In this document: positions 47,972 to 58,521 of the stretch, in pieces | Layout: every line of letters begins with the position of its first letter | Numbering within the stretch: the stretch's first letter is position 1 | Assembly (NCBI GenBank): GCA_006384855.1 | Contig: VCJN01001413.1 | Coordinates: 30,362 to 94,361 of the forward strand | DNA: 64,000 bases | Source: Tetraselmis striata | Lineage: Eukaryota > Chlorophyta > Chlorodendrophyceae > Chlorodendrales > Chlorodendraceae | Reading direction: 5' to 3' | Notes under the pieces: generated by a model | What the model was told of the DNA's origin: nothing | What the model saw: only the letters and a program-made list of their open reading frames with translations | Databases searched by the model: none | Program-made: the position numbers and the translations under genes

Positions 47972-48988
47972 GGTGCCCCTACCTCTTGGGTTGAGCCTGG
48001 TGCGGGATGCGGCCCGCTTTCAGCCGTAGTGTTGATCTTGTAATACTGTTGTTTCCGGGTAACGGGTAATACTACTGCTTTTAGCGTTAGATTTGTCAGT
48101 AATTATATTTTTAAAAGAGACTTATTAATTTGTAAAACAGATTAAATCTGCAAGCCGCGCGTAAAAGCGGGCCGCTGACTACTGGTGTGCATTACAAAAA
48201 GGCCAGTACCCAACCCACCGCTAAAAGTTGTATATTACCCAAAACAAAACAAAAAGCAGCACTACAAGATCAGCAATAGCAATAGCCGTTTCTCCTTGCT
48301 CATCAACATGGCACATGCAGACAACGTTCTTGGCGGGGTCGCGTCCGCGCGTGCGGCACGTGATGGTACTCCTGCGCCTGCGTCGCGTCGCTCGTCGGCA
48401 TGTGTTGCTATGACCCGGGTCATTGGCTGCAAGCGTCCTCGCCGCGGCTGATAGCTTACCCCGGGGCGGGGGTCCCTTTGGTCCCTGGCAGCTAAGTGAT
48501 TTCGTGGTTCCCTTGGCTCCTTCTTGGTTCTTGGCTCCATGTCCTCCTGCTCGACCTTGGTTTCATGCTCATGTCTCTCTTTTGCTGGCAACCTTTCACA
48601 GTTGACGTTAGTTCTGTTTGTAGTGCGCTTTTGTGAAAGCCCTTATGTAATTAAAAAAACTACAAGATCAGCAATACAGTACAAGCCGCCTACAGGCGGC
48701 CCGCATCCCGCACGAGGCCGCGCAGGTCGGGCCGATCGTCAGGTCTACGGGGCGGGCACGCCGCGAATCGCCGCGCCCGCCGCATGTACCGGCACCGGAC
48801 GTCGGACGCCGTCGTTCGACCGCGCCCGTCCGTCGACGGACGCCGGGCCCCGGGTCGGCGGACTGCCCCCGCACCGCGGCGACCCCTTTTTACAGCATCA
48901 TTTTACGGGATATACTTGGACTACCGTATAAGTAAGGAATAGTCGCTGAATAGTCTCGCTTGCTGATTCAGCAGTAAAAACGCGCTGC
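47972..48988 (+). repeat. 1,017-bp tandem repeat, unit 1
   Basis: Starts ggtgcccctacctcttggg. The next unit begins exactly 1,017 bp later and is nearly identical. Contains an AT-rich part, a 47-codon ORF, and a GC-rich part (aagccgcctacaggcggccc palindrome). The motif actacaagatcagcaata occurs twice, about 398 bp apart. Confidence 0.95.
48308..48451 (+). CDS. 47-residue ORF in tandem unit 1
   Basis: Starts in a reasonable context (catcaacATGGCAC) and reads MAHADNVLGGVASARAARDG, ending in a basic CKRPRRG. An upstream in-frame ATG at 48,185 would extend it to 88 residues. The identical ORF is in unit 2. Whether it is translated is unknown; near identity of the units makes conservation uninformative. 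Confidence 0.3.
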   Translation: MAHADNVLGGVASARAARDGTPAPASRRSSACVAMTRVIGCKRPRRG

Positions 48989-50005
48989 GGTGCCCCTACC
49001 TCTTGGGTTGAGCCTGGTGCGGGATGCGGCCCGCTTTCAGCCGTAGTGTTGATCTTGTAATACTGTTGTTTCCGGGTAACGGGTAATACTACTGCTTTTA
49101 GCGTTAGATTTGTCAGTAATTATATTTTTAAAAGAGACGTATTAATTTGTAAAACAGATTAAATCTGCAAGCCGCGCGTAAAAGCGGGCCGCTGACTACT
49201 GGTGTGCATTACAAAAAGGCCAGTACCCAACCCACCGCTAAAAGTTGTATATTACCCAAAACAAAACAAAAAGCAGCACTACAAGATCAGCAATAGCAAT
49301 AGCCGTTTCTCCTTGCTCATCAACATGGCACATGCAGACAACGTTCTTGGCGGGGTCGCGTCCGCGCGTGCGGCACGTGATGGTACTCCTGCGCCTGCGT
49401 CGCGTCGCTCGTCGGCATGTGTTGCTATGACCCGGGTCATTGGCTGCAAGCGTCCTCGCCGCGGCTGATAGCTTACCCCGGGGCGGGGGTCCCTTTGGTC
49501 CCTGGCAGCTAAGTGATTTCGTGGTTCCCTTGGCTCCTTCTTGGTTCTTGGCTCCATGTCCTCCTGCTCGACCTTGGTTTCATGCTCATGTCTCTCTTTT
49601 GCTGGCAACCTTTCACAGTTGACGTTAGTTCTGTTTGTAGTGCGCTTTTGTGAAAGCCCTTATGTAATTAAAAAAACTACAAGATCAGCAATACAGTACA
49701 AGCCGCCTACAGGCGGCCCGCATCCCGCACGAGGCCGCGCAGGTCGGGCCGATCGTCAGGTCTACGGGGCGGGCACGCCGCGAATCGCCGCGCCCGCCGC
49801 ATGTACCGGCACCGGACGTCGGACGCCGTCGTTCGACCGCGCCCGTCCGTCGACGGACGCCGGGCCCCGGGTCGGCGGACTGCCCCCGCACCGCGGCGAC
49901 CCCTTTTTACAGCATCATTTTACGGGATATACTTGGACTACCGTATAAGTAAGGAATAGTCGCTGAATAGTCTCGCTTGCTGATTCAGCAGTAAAAACGC
50001 GCTGC
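48989..50005 (+). repeat. 1,017-bp tandem repeat, unit 2
   Basis: Near-perfect copy of unit 1, head to tail. Confidence 0.95.
49325..49468 (+). CDS. 47-residue ORF in tandem unit 2
   Basis: Same ORF as at 48,308-48,451. Confidence 0.3.
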   Translation: MAHADNVLGGVASARAARDGTPAPASRRSSACVAMTRVIGCKRPRRG

Positions 50006-50304
50006 GGTGCCCCCTACCTCTTGGGTTGAGCCTGGTGCGGGATGCAGCCCGCTTTCAGCCGTAGTGTTGATCTTGTAATACTGTTGTTTCCGGGTAACGG
50101 GTAATACTACTGCTTTTAGCGTTAGATTTGTCAGCAATTATATTTTTAAAAGAGACGTATTAATTTGTAAAACAGATTAAATCTGCAAGCCGCGTAAAAG
50201 CGGGCCGCTGACTACTGGTGTGCACTACAAAAAGGCCAGTACCCAACCCACCGCTAAAAGTTGTATATTACCCAAAAAAATTTAAAAGGCAGCATCACTA
50301 CAAG
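50006..50304 (+). repeat. 1,017-bp tandem repeat, unit 3, 5' part
   Basis: Collinear with the first ~300 bp of units 1-2, slightly diverged, ending at cactacaag where YR element copy 2 begins. Confidence 0.9.
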
Positions 50305-50724
50305 TTTCAAAGTTGAATCTTGTTTTGCCAAAAAAGGTCGCGCAGGCTGTTTTACACTTTCAATAGCCGAAATTGGCAGGATGGTTTAGCAAAAGCGTGG
50401 AGGGAAAACGGGGGGGGAGGGAAAAGCGTGGAGGGAAAACGGGAGTCAGGGGGGGCGCTGCGTGGAACGCAGCGAAAACTGGAAGATGGCAGGCTCAGCT
50501 GTTCTGGCTGCTTTTATGTCTACTCGTGCTGCACCCAAAAAGGGCGCAACAACAAATGCCTAGTTCCCGTACCACTGATGAGCAGCACTTGTAGCTAAAA
50601 AGCGGTTAGGTCAAGGGAGGAAACCCCATAAACTAGTTTAGATCATTTCAAAGTTGAGTCTGGTTTTGCCAGTCTTGAGCGAACGGAGAGAGCGGTGGAT
50701 TGACGGAGAAGAGGTAGCGCCAAG

Positions 50725-52344
50725 TCATGAAGGAGGCACTGGGAAGGCCACCGCTGCGGAGTCTTGTTGGACTTGGAAGTGGCGTAGGGGGGCGATGTGT
50801 CCAAAGAAGAACCATGCGCCAGGTGAAGGAAGAATGTTGGGGTCGATGTAGTCCAGAACGACGTCAGAGTTGGCCCAACCGCCTTGGTCGCGAATGTGGG
50901 ACAATGGCATTTCGATGGCGTTTGCTGCAGAAGCTGCGCCCTTGCGAAGACTGTGTGAAGTCCTGGAAGTGCCAGCAAGGGGGGCAGCGTTGACTAGACT
51001 GGTGGCTGCAGACAGCTAGTCTGACATTGTAGCCGCAGTCCAAGGTTTTGACTGATCATCCGCAATGACAGCCCAGAAGTTTGATGTAGCCAAGCCAACA
51101 GTAACCATGGGGGCTGACTGGACGTGGTCGAGGAAGTGGTGCAGGAGACGTGCCACTCGAGGGTGCTCGGACACCGGAAGGAAAAGTACGCGCAGGTCGT
51201 CGGGTCCCCGTCGGCCAGCGCGACCCTTCTCTCGGTACACTTGCAGGGTGATGTTGTAGTCGTCGACATGCACGGCTCGCACTCGGCAGGACACGCCAGT
51301 AAGGCCCCTGGCAAAGAACATAAAGTTGACAACCGAGGCCAGGAGGGCCCGGAAGTTGTGGTGGTACTCTGGGTAGGGAGCAGACACAATCAGCTCGGCC
51401 TTTGTGACGAAGCGGTAAGCCACATCCGCAGGCAAAGGGACACGCAAAGGGGCAGCGCCCAGTCGGCGCTGACGCAGCATCAGCCCACGCCTTGCTGAAG
51501 TTAGGTGTAGGCTGTCCTTGGCGATTGGGTCGAGGTTGTGCAGCTCGAAGAACGTGTTGATCGCAGACAGGTAAGGTTGCAGTGACTTAGCGGCGATGTG
51601 CCCCCGCTCGCCGATCCATGCAACGTACCGAACGACAGTCGCAGTAGTCGCCTCCAGCGGGCTGATGTTCTAGGAGTCGTGATAGAACTCCGCGAACTGA
51701 GACAGCCGGCCGGCATAGCTCTTGAGTGTCTGAGCGCTGAGGGAGCTGGAGAGTAGGTCGGGCGTCCGCTGGCCCAGCTCGTCTGAGCCGAACGCGTCCT
51801 GCAGCCGAGATCACAATGAAGCAGCTGAAGGAGCGACAGCTTCGGGCTCGTCAATTACGTAAGTGGGTCGTTTTACTGACAGAGTTCCACCGGTACGACT
51901 ACTGTTCGCAAAGTACTCGGCAGCAGCAGTTAGGTTCCCTGCGGTTGGCCGGTAGCTGCTGGACGGGTTTGCAGTAGCATCGGTACGGGTTTGCGGGGCT
52001 AGTTTAAGGTAAGAGGGCCGCCCCGCGCGCCCTTCGCGCTCGTAGCGCCTGTCACGCGCGTAACTTACCCGCGCGAAACTTGGTCGTTGCGAACCGGTTG
52101 TAACACGTAGTGTAACAACCGACGGAAGATATGGAATGGTACGGGAGGCGGTTAGTTGAGCCGCCATGTGCAGGTGTGCGGATGGTTGAGCCGCACTCGG
52201 CTGTAGCTGTGAGAAGCGCCGCACCGAGGAAGGTCTAAAGGAAGTCTGTAAAGTGGGGGGGTCAGGCCCTAACACGGGGCGCTCATCTCGCCGTTGAGCC
52301 GCAAGGGTGCGTCTTGCGGCGGTCACCGAAAGGTGGCCTCGCAA
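50725..52344 (-). pseudogene. Tyrosine recombinase remnant, YR copy 2
   Basis: Same domains as in copy 3 (core-binding region, FARGLTGVSCRVR, GGWANSD region). Broken, a few breaks. Confidence 0.82.
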
Positions 52345-52380
52345 AGCTCCAGCAGCTCCGACGAAAGGCGCCCCACACCG

Positions 52381-53236
52381 TCACTCGTGCTCACCTTCGC
52401 GGCCACGCCCACGTCCACCGCCACGTCCTCGCCCACGCCCGCGACCGGCAGCTGCAGCCACCACTCGAGCAGTAGCGGTTGCTTTCGCGCTGCTGGCAAC
52501 GGTCGCCTCGAAGACACGGCGCTCGTAGTCCCGCATGAGGTTCCCAAAAATCGCGGAACCCATATGCTCCGAAGCAGGCTGAAAATGCTTGGCTCGCAGC
52601 ACATCCAGAACACCTTGGTCACCGTGCACACGCTTGATCTCATTTAGCCTCCGCAGGAAGGCCAAACGAAACCGAAACGCCTTGTCGATGGCCTCGGCGT
52701 GGTTCCGAGCTCTCGCGAGATAGGGGGGTGAAGTCCTGGTTGGTGGCAGGGACGTAGGGCAGTAGCTCGTCGAGAGCCACGAAAAGCGCGGCCATGTGGG
52801 CCCCGAAACACGACATCCACAAATGCTCCTCCTGGGCCGGCAGACGCCGGTCATCCTGCTTGAGGTACTCGTTCGTTAGGTCGGTGCTCAGGGGAAAGAG
52901 TCCAGGCACTCGGCTGACCGGTCGAACGGGCTCATAACCAGACTTTGCTCTCTGCAGTAGTTCTGGCACCGTGAGGTAGTCATCCTCGGCACTCACGCAT
53001 TTTGCTCCGACACGGCCGCTCTGGGCTAGCTCTAGCAAGTCGGGCCGCTCTGCGGCTCCCCCGCTGCCTGTCGGCTGTCCCGCGATGCGCTGCCCGAAGC
53101 CGGAGCCATGTGCCCCTTCTCCATCAACAACACGCTCACGAGCCGTCAACTGAGCTACAGCCGTAGCCAACGCATGCACATCTGCTTGCAACGACTTGAG
53201 CGTCGGCTTAGCGACGGGTTCTTCTCCATCTGACAT
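52381..53236 (-). pseudogene. Gag-like ORF remnant, YR copy 2
   Basis: Starts MSDGEEPVAKPTLKSLQADV, with the conserved LWMSCFGAHMAALFVALDE and a Gly/Arg-rich tail. Broken, about one break. Confidence 0.65.
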
Positions 53237-53329
53237 AGTAACGCACGGACGTACGGACGAGAATATCACACTCGGATGGCGAGCCGGGTGTGATCTTGAA
53301 CAACATGGGGTGACCTTGCTCGCAACTGG

Positions 53330-53905
53330 TTACGAGACAGTTTTTACATCGCTGCGTGGAACGCAGCGAAAACTGGAAGATACTGCTGCGGCTCCGGCTG
53401 CTCCGGCGAGCTCCGGCTGCGCGGGGGCGGCAGGCGGCGGAGGCACGGGCTCCGGCTGCACGGGGGCGGCAGGCGGCGGAGGCGCGGGCTCCGGCTGCGC
53501 GGGGGCGGCAGGCGGCGGAGGCGCGGGCTCCGGCTGCGCCGTTTGGTGCCTGAGAGAGAGCCGGGGCAGGTCATGTGCATGCAGAACCGCGCGGACGGCG
53601 GCCGTGGTAGCATCGTGCGCGATGTCTCGCATCAGCGCGAGCAGCTGAGACTTCAGTTCGGCTGAGGCTGCTTGCTGCATTTGCACGGCGTGTTGGACCG
53701 CTGCAGAGCTGACTTGTCCCCAGGAGGCAGGGGATAGGAGGCCAAAGGATTGGTCGAGTGCGGGCCACTGGTCGGAGTATCCGCCGGCGCCTGGCGGCGG
53801 CGGGGCAGGCATGAGGTCGGACATACAAACGCTCACGGAGAAACCGGGCGACATGGCCAGGAGAGCGCGCCGTGCAGGCGGGCGCGGCGCATCGAGACGG
53901 AGCAC
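53330..53905 (-). CDS. Proline-repeat ORF abutting YR copy 2
   Basis: 191 codons; a second ATG near the front (MSPGFSVSVCMSDLMPAP) may be the real start. Middle part helical (VQHAVQMQQAASAELKSQLL; ALMRDIAHDATTAAVRAVLH), then four 13-residue repeats (QPEPAPPPPAAPA), after which it reads into the truncated YR terminal module. Upstream on the minus strand, ggctataagagg near 53,955 is TATA-like. The helical part with AFHDATRAAV-like wording resembles the acidic/helical segment of the R-repeat ORF (40.5 kb), a weak hint of relation. Probably the 5' part of another element's gene. Confidence 0.45.
   Translation of the reverse strand: MLRLDAPRPPARRALLAMSPGFSVSVCMSDLMPAPPPPGAGGYSDQWPALDQSFGLLSPASWGQVSSAAVQHAVQMQQAASAELKSQLLALMRDIAHDATTAAVRAVLHAHDLPRLSLRHQTAQPEPAPPPPAAPAQPEPAPPPPAAPVQPEPVPPPPAAPAQPELAGAAGAAAVSSSFRCVPRSDVKTVS
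53398..53545. repeat. 39-bp minisatellite coding for proline repeats
   Basis: Nearly four units of ggctccggctgcgcgggggc + ggcaggcggcggaggcgcg on the plus strand. Confidence 0.9.
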
Positions 53906-54138
53906 ACAGCGGGAAGCGACGCTGTGAGGCTAGAAGGGCATCATAACCTCTTATAGCCCGGGTGCAGGGCACGGCCGTGGGCCCCTGACGAGGGGCAGCC
54001 GAGTGGGAGGGGTAGGAGGATGCGGAGAGGTTAAAGGAAGTGTGTGGCGCCCGCAGCGCCCGCGCCGCCATGTAGCGGCGCGCGCACCTGGCGGGCGCCC
54101 AAGATACTGCTATCGCTGCGCTAGTACTACTGTACTAT

Positions 54139-54463
54139 AACAGCAGCAATACAGTACAAGCCGCCTACAGGCGGCCCGCATCCCGCACGAGGCCGCGCAG
54201 GTCGGGCCGATCGTCAGGTCTACGGGGCGGGCACGCCGCGAATCGCCGCGCCCGCCGCATGTACCGGCACCGGACGCCGGATGCCGTCGTTCGACCGCGC
54301 CCGTCCGTCGACGGACGCCGGGCCCCGGGTCGGCGGACTACCCCCGCACCGCGGCGACCCCTTTTTACAGCATCATTTTACGGGATATACTTGGACTACC
54401 GTGTAAGTAAGGAATAGTCGCTGAATAGTCTCGCTTGCTGATTCAGCAATGAAAACGTGCTGC
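54139..54463 (+). repeat. 1,017-bp repeat, 3' part of unit 3
   Basis: Resumes at cagcaatacagtacaagccg and follows the last ~325 bp of the unit to gctgcgg. Together with 50,006-50,304 it is the third unit, split by YR copy 2 and the proline-coding segment; the middle ~390 bp of the unit (the small ORF) is missing. Confidence 0.88.
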
Positions 54464-54484
54464 GGTACCGCGTTATTTTGGCGT

Positions 54485-54790
54485 TTTATTAGACGAATAT
54501 ATGACGTGCCTGGGCTAGAATACACGCGCATCCATTCATAACCGTACACGTACCAGTACCCTTAAAATGAAACGAGCGAACACCGAACGTATGACGGTTC
54601 ATCCACTACGAAACGCGTATGGCAGAGGACGGACGGAGGACGGTCGACGGAGGACGGACGGAGGACGCCTAAACATCCGTGATAAGACCGTATTGAAACC
54701 TGTATCGATTCTCTCATATTCCAGGCGACTTCGGACGCGTCTCTCCTTTTCCTCCGCTCAACCCAAGAGGTAGGGGAATCCCACAGAGGC
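54485..54790 (+). repeat. Repeat shared with 9,501-9,763
   Basis: Shares gaatatatgacgtgcctgg, aatacacgcgcat.cattca and ccttttcctccgctcaaccc. Contains a small ggacggaggacgg repeat (54,635-54,668). Confidence 0.65.
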
Positions 54791-55320
54791 GGTGTTGCGT
54801 GTCCGATAAGCCCAGGTGCGGCAGCAATTAGTCAGGCTTTTCCGGCATCTTAGCCGTGATGAGAGGCCGAGAGCAGCATAGCGGAATGTACTGCACTGAT
54901 GAGCCACGTGATCGCTGGTGGCAAGTAATTTACATTTCAAAGTTGAGTCTGGTTTTGCCAAAAAGGTCGCGCATGCTGTTTAACACGGTCAAGAGCCGAA
55001 ATTGGCAGGATGGTTTAGCGAAAGCGTGGAGGGAAAACGGGAGTCAGGGGGGGCGCTGCGTGGAACGCAGCGAAAACTGGAAGATGGCAGGCTCAGCTGT
55101 TCTAGCTGCTTTTATATCTACTCGTGCTGCACCCAAAAAGGGCGCAACAACAAATGCCTAGTTCCCGTACCACTGAGCAGCACTTTGTAGCTGAAAAGCG
55201 GTTAGGTCAAGGGAGGAAACCCCATAAACTAGTTTAAAACATTTCATAGTTGAGTCTGGTTTTGCCAGTCTTGAGCGAACGGAGAGAGCGGTGAATTGAC
55301 GGAGAAGAGGTAGCACCAAG

Positions 55321-56939
55321 TCATGAAGGAGGCACTGGGAAGGCCACCGCTGCGGAGTCTTGTTGGACTTGGAAGTGGCGTAGGGGGGCGATGTGTCCAA
55401 AGAAGAACCATGCGCCAGGTGAAGGAAGAGCGTTGGGGTCGATGTAGTCCAGAACGACGTCAGAGTTAGTGGCCCAACCGCCTTGGTAGCGAATGTGGGA
55501 CAGTGGCGCTCCGATGGCGTTTGCTGCAGAGGCTGCGCCCTTGCGTAGACTGTGTGAAGTCCAGGAAGTGCCAGCAGGGGGGGCAACGTTGACTAGGTTG
55601 ATTGCTGTGGACAACCAGTCTGACATTACGCAGTCCAAGGTTTTGACTGATCATCCGAACTGACAGCCCAGGAGTTTGACACAGCCAAGCCAACTGCAAC
55701 CAGGGGGGCTGACTGGACGTGGTCGAGGAAGTGGTGCAGGAGACGGGCTACTCGGGGGTGCTCGGACACCGGGACGAGAAGTACGCGCAGGTCGTCGGGT
55801 CCCCGTCGACCGGCGCGACCCTTCTCTCGGTACACTTGCAGGGTGATGTTGTAGTCGTCGACATGCACGTCTCGCACTCGACAAGACACGCCAGTAAGGC
55901 CCCTGGCAAAGAACATAAAGTTGACAACCGAGGCCAGGAGGGCCCGGAAGTTGTGGTGGTACTCTGGGTAGGGAGCAGACACAATCAGCTCGGCCTTTGT
56001 GACGAAGCGGTAAGCTACATCCGCAGGCAAAGGGACACGCAAAGGGGCAGCGCCCAGTCGGCGCTGACGCAGCATCAGCCCACGCCTTGCTGAAGTTAGG
56101 TGCAGGCTGTCCTTGGCGATTGGGTCGAGGTTGTGCAGCTCGAAGAACGTGTTGATCGCAGACAGGTAAGGTTGCCGTGACTTAGCGGCGATGTGCCCCC
56201 GCTCGCCGATCCATGCAACGTACCGAACGACAGTAGCAGTAGTCGCCTCCAGCGGGCTGATGTTCTCGGAGTCGTGGCAGAACTCCGCGAACTGAGACAG
56301 CCGGCCGGCGTAGCTCTTTAGTGTCTGAGCGCTGAGGGAGCTGGAGAGTAGGTCGATCGTCCGCTGGCCCGGCTCGTCTGAGCCGAACGCGTCCTGCAGC
56401 CGAGATCGCAATGAAGCAGCCCAGGGAGCGACAGCTTCGGGCTCGTCAATAACGTAAGTGGGTCGTTTTACTGACAGAGTTCCACCGGTACGACTACTGT
56501 TCGCAAAGTACTCGGCAGCAGCGGTTAGATTCCCGGCGGTTGGCCGGTAGCTGCTGGACGGGTTTGCAGTAGCATCGGTACGGGATTGCGGGGCTAGTTT
56601 AAGGTAAGAGGGCCGCCCCGCGCGCCCTTCGCGCTCGTAGCGCCTGTTACGCGCGTAACGTACCCGCGCGAATCTTGGTCGTTGCGAACCGGTTGTAACA
56701 CGTAGTGTAACAACCGACGGAAGATATGGAATGGTACGGGAGGCGGTTAGTTGAGCCGCCATGTGCAGGTGTGCGGATGGTTGAGCCGCACTCGGCTGTA
56801 GCTGTGAGAAGCGCCGCACCGAGGAAGGTCTAAAGGAAGTCTGTAAAGTGGGGGGGTCAGGCCCTAACACGGGGCGCTCATCTCGCCGTTGAGCTGCAAG
56901 GGTGCGTCTTGCGGCGGTCACCGAAAGGTGGCCTCGCAA
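55321..56939 (-). pseudogene. Tyrosine recombinase, YR copy 3
   Basis: The longest frame of the family (437 codons, 56,939-55,626) plus the C-terminal piece. Basic N-terminus, core-binding domain (SLSAQTLKSYAGRLSQFAEF; YVAWIGERGHIAAKSRQPYL), catalytic domain (VNFMFFARGLTGVSCRVRDV, HSLRKGAASAANA, YQGGWATNSDVVLDY). The RT domain is absent. Broken, about one break. Confidence 0.88.
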
Positions 56940-56975
56940 AGCTCCAGCAGCTCCGACGAAAGGCGCCCCACACCG

Positions 56976-57831
56976 TCACTCGTGCTCACCTTCGCGGCCA
57001 CGCCCACGTCCACCGCCACGTCCTCGCCCACGCCCGCGACCGGCAGCTGCAGCCACCACTCGAGCAGTAGCGGTTGCTTTCGCGCTGCTGGCAACGGTCG
57101 CCTCGAAGACACGGCGCTCGTAGTCCCGCATGAGGTCCCCAAAAATCGCGGAACCCATATGCTCCGAAGCAGGCTGAAAATGTTGGGCTCGCAGCACATC
57201 CAAAACACCTTGGTCACCGTGCACACGCTTGATCTCATTTAGCCTCCGCAGGAAGGCCAAACGAAACCGAAACGCCTTGTCGATGGCCTCGGCGTGGTTC
57301 CGAGCTCTCGCGAGGTAGGGGGGTGAAGTCCTGGTTGGTGGCAGGGACGTAGGGCAGTAGCTCGTCGAGAGCCACGAAAAGCGCGGCCATGTGGGCCCCG
57401 AAACACGACATCCACAAATGCTCCTCCTGGGCCGGCAGACGCCGGTCATCCTGCTTGAGGAACTCGTTCGTTAGGTCGGTGCTCAGGGGAAAGAGTCCAG
57501 GCACTCGGCTGACCGGTCGAACGGGCTCATAACCAGACTTTGCTCTCTGCAGTAGTTCTGGCACCGTGAGGTAGTCATCCTCGGCACTCACGCATTTTGC
57601 TCCGACACGGCCGCTCTGGGCTAGCTCTAGCAAGTCGGGCCGCTCTGCGGCTCCCCCGCTGCCTGTCGGCTGTCCCGCGATGCGCTGCCCGAAGCCGGAG
57701 CCATGTGCCCCTTCTCCATCGACAACACTCTCACGAGCCGTCAATTGAGCTACAGCTGTAGCCAGTGCCCGCACATCTGCTTGCATCGACTTTAGCGTCG
57801 GCTTAGCGACGGGTTCTTCTCCATCTGACAT
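56976..57831 (-). pseudogene. Gag-like ORF, YR copy 3
   Basis: Starts MSDGEEPVAKPTLKSMQADV and ends in the Gly/Arg-rich tail (GRGRGREGEHE). Only about 35 bp separate it from the recombinase frame. Broken, about one break. Not recognised beyond the gag-like position and composition. Confidence 0.65.
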
Positions 57832-58130
57832 GGTAACGCACGGACGTACGGACGAGAATATCACACTCGGATGGCGAGCCGGGTGTGGTCTTGAACAACA
57901 TGGGGTGACCTTGCTCACAACTGGTTACGAGACCGTTTTTACATCGCTGCGTGGAACGCAGCGAAAACTGGAAGATGGCAGGCTTAGCTGTTTAGGCTGC
58001 TTTTATATCTACTCGTGCTGCACCCAAAAAGGGCGCAACAACAGATGCCTAGTTCCCGTACCACTGAGCAGCACTTGTAGCTGAAAAGAGGTTAGGTCAA
58101 GGGAGGAAACCGCATAAACTAGTTTAAAAC

Positions 58131-58275
58131 AAACACCGGCGGGGGCTCGGGACGTGCGGCGCCTTTCCGGATACCATCCGGTCTGGCGGCCCCGTACCAG
58201 TCGTGGATCTTTCGGTCCCAGCCGACCCCGTACATTTTGATGCAAAATCTACGCTGTCTAGCTGCGAAAACCTGA
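58131..58275 (+). repeat. Block shared with the DIRS-like 3' region
   Basis: ggatctttcggtcccagccg and tacattttgatgcaaaatct recur at 47,562-47,640. Probably a solo terminal piece of the DIRS-like family next to YR copy 3. Confidence 0.75.
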
Positions 58276-58521
58276 TGACTCAGGCGCCCGGCTTCGCCCG
58301 TATGTGATGCGCCAGCGCGCCACTGCACCGTATGTAATCCTTTTACAGTACAGAAGGCAGATGACTTGCCACTCGGGGCGGGCGTGCTTGCCGGAGCAGT
58401 GCAGTGCTGGCTTCTGGTTGCGCGCGGAGTAAAGACCGGCACTGGTAGCAACCTACAGTGAGGCAGCGGAGGGAGAGTCACCGGTGTACCCAAGTTGCAG
58501 TTTCGCATAGTGCAGCCCATC

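Larger units (their letters stand above)
50305..53381 (-). mobile_element. Tyrosine-recombinase retroelement (TOC/PAT/Ngaro-like), copy 2
   Basis: Same layout as copies 1 and 3: short module (50,305), long module (to about 50,645), short module, recombinase and gag-like ORFs on the minus strand. The second long module is cut short at 53,381, where unrelated proline-coding sequence begins. Very similar to copy 3. Broken, several breaks; no RT. Confidence 0.88.
54935..58130 (-). mobile_element. Tyrosine-recombinase retroelement (TOC/PAT/Ngaro-like), copy 3, best preserved
   Basis: About 3.2 kb with both ends present: short module 54,935, long module about 55,055-55,240, short module 55,242, ORFs on minus, long module about 57,946-58,130 (ending agtttaaaac). 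Gag-like and recombinase genes follow each other with no room for RT. Close to whole, with about two breaks. Confidence 0.9.
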
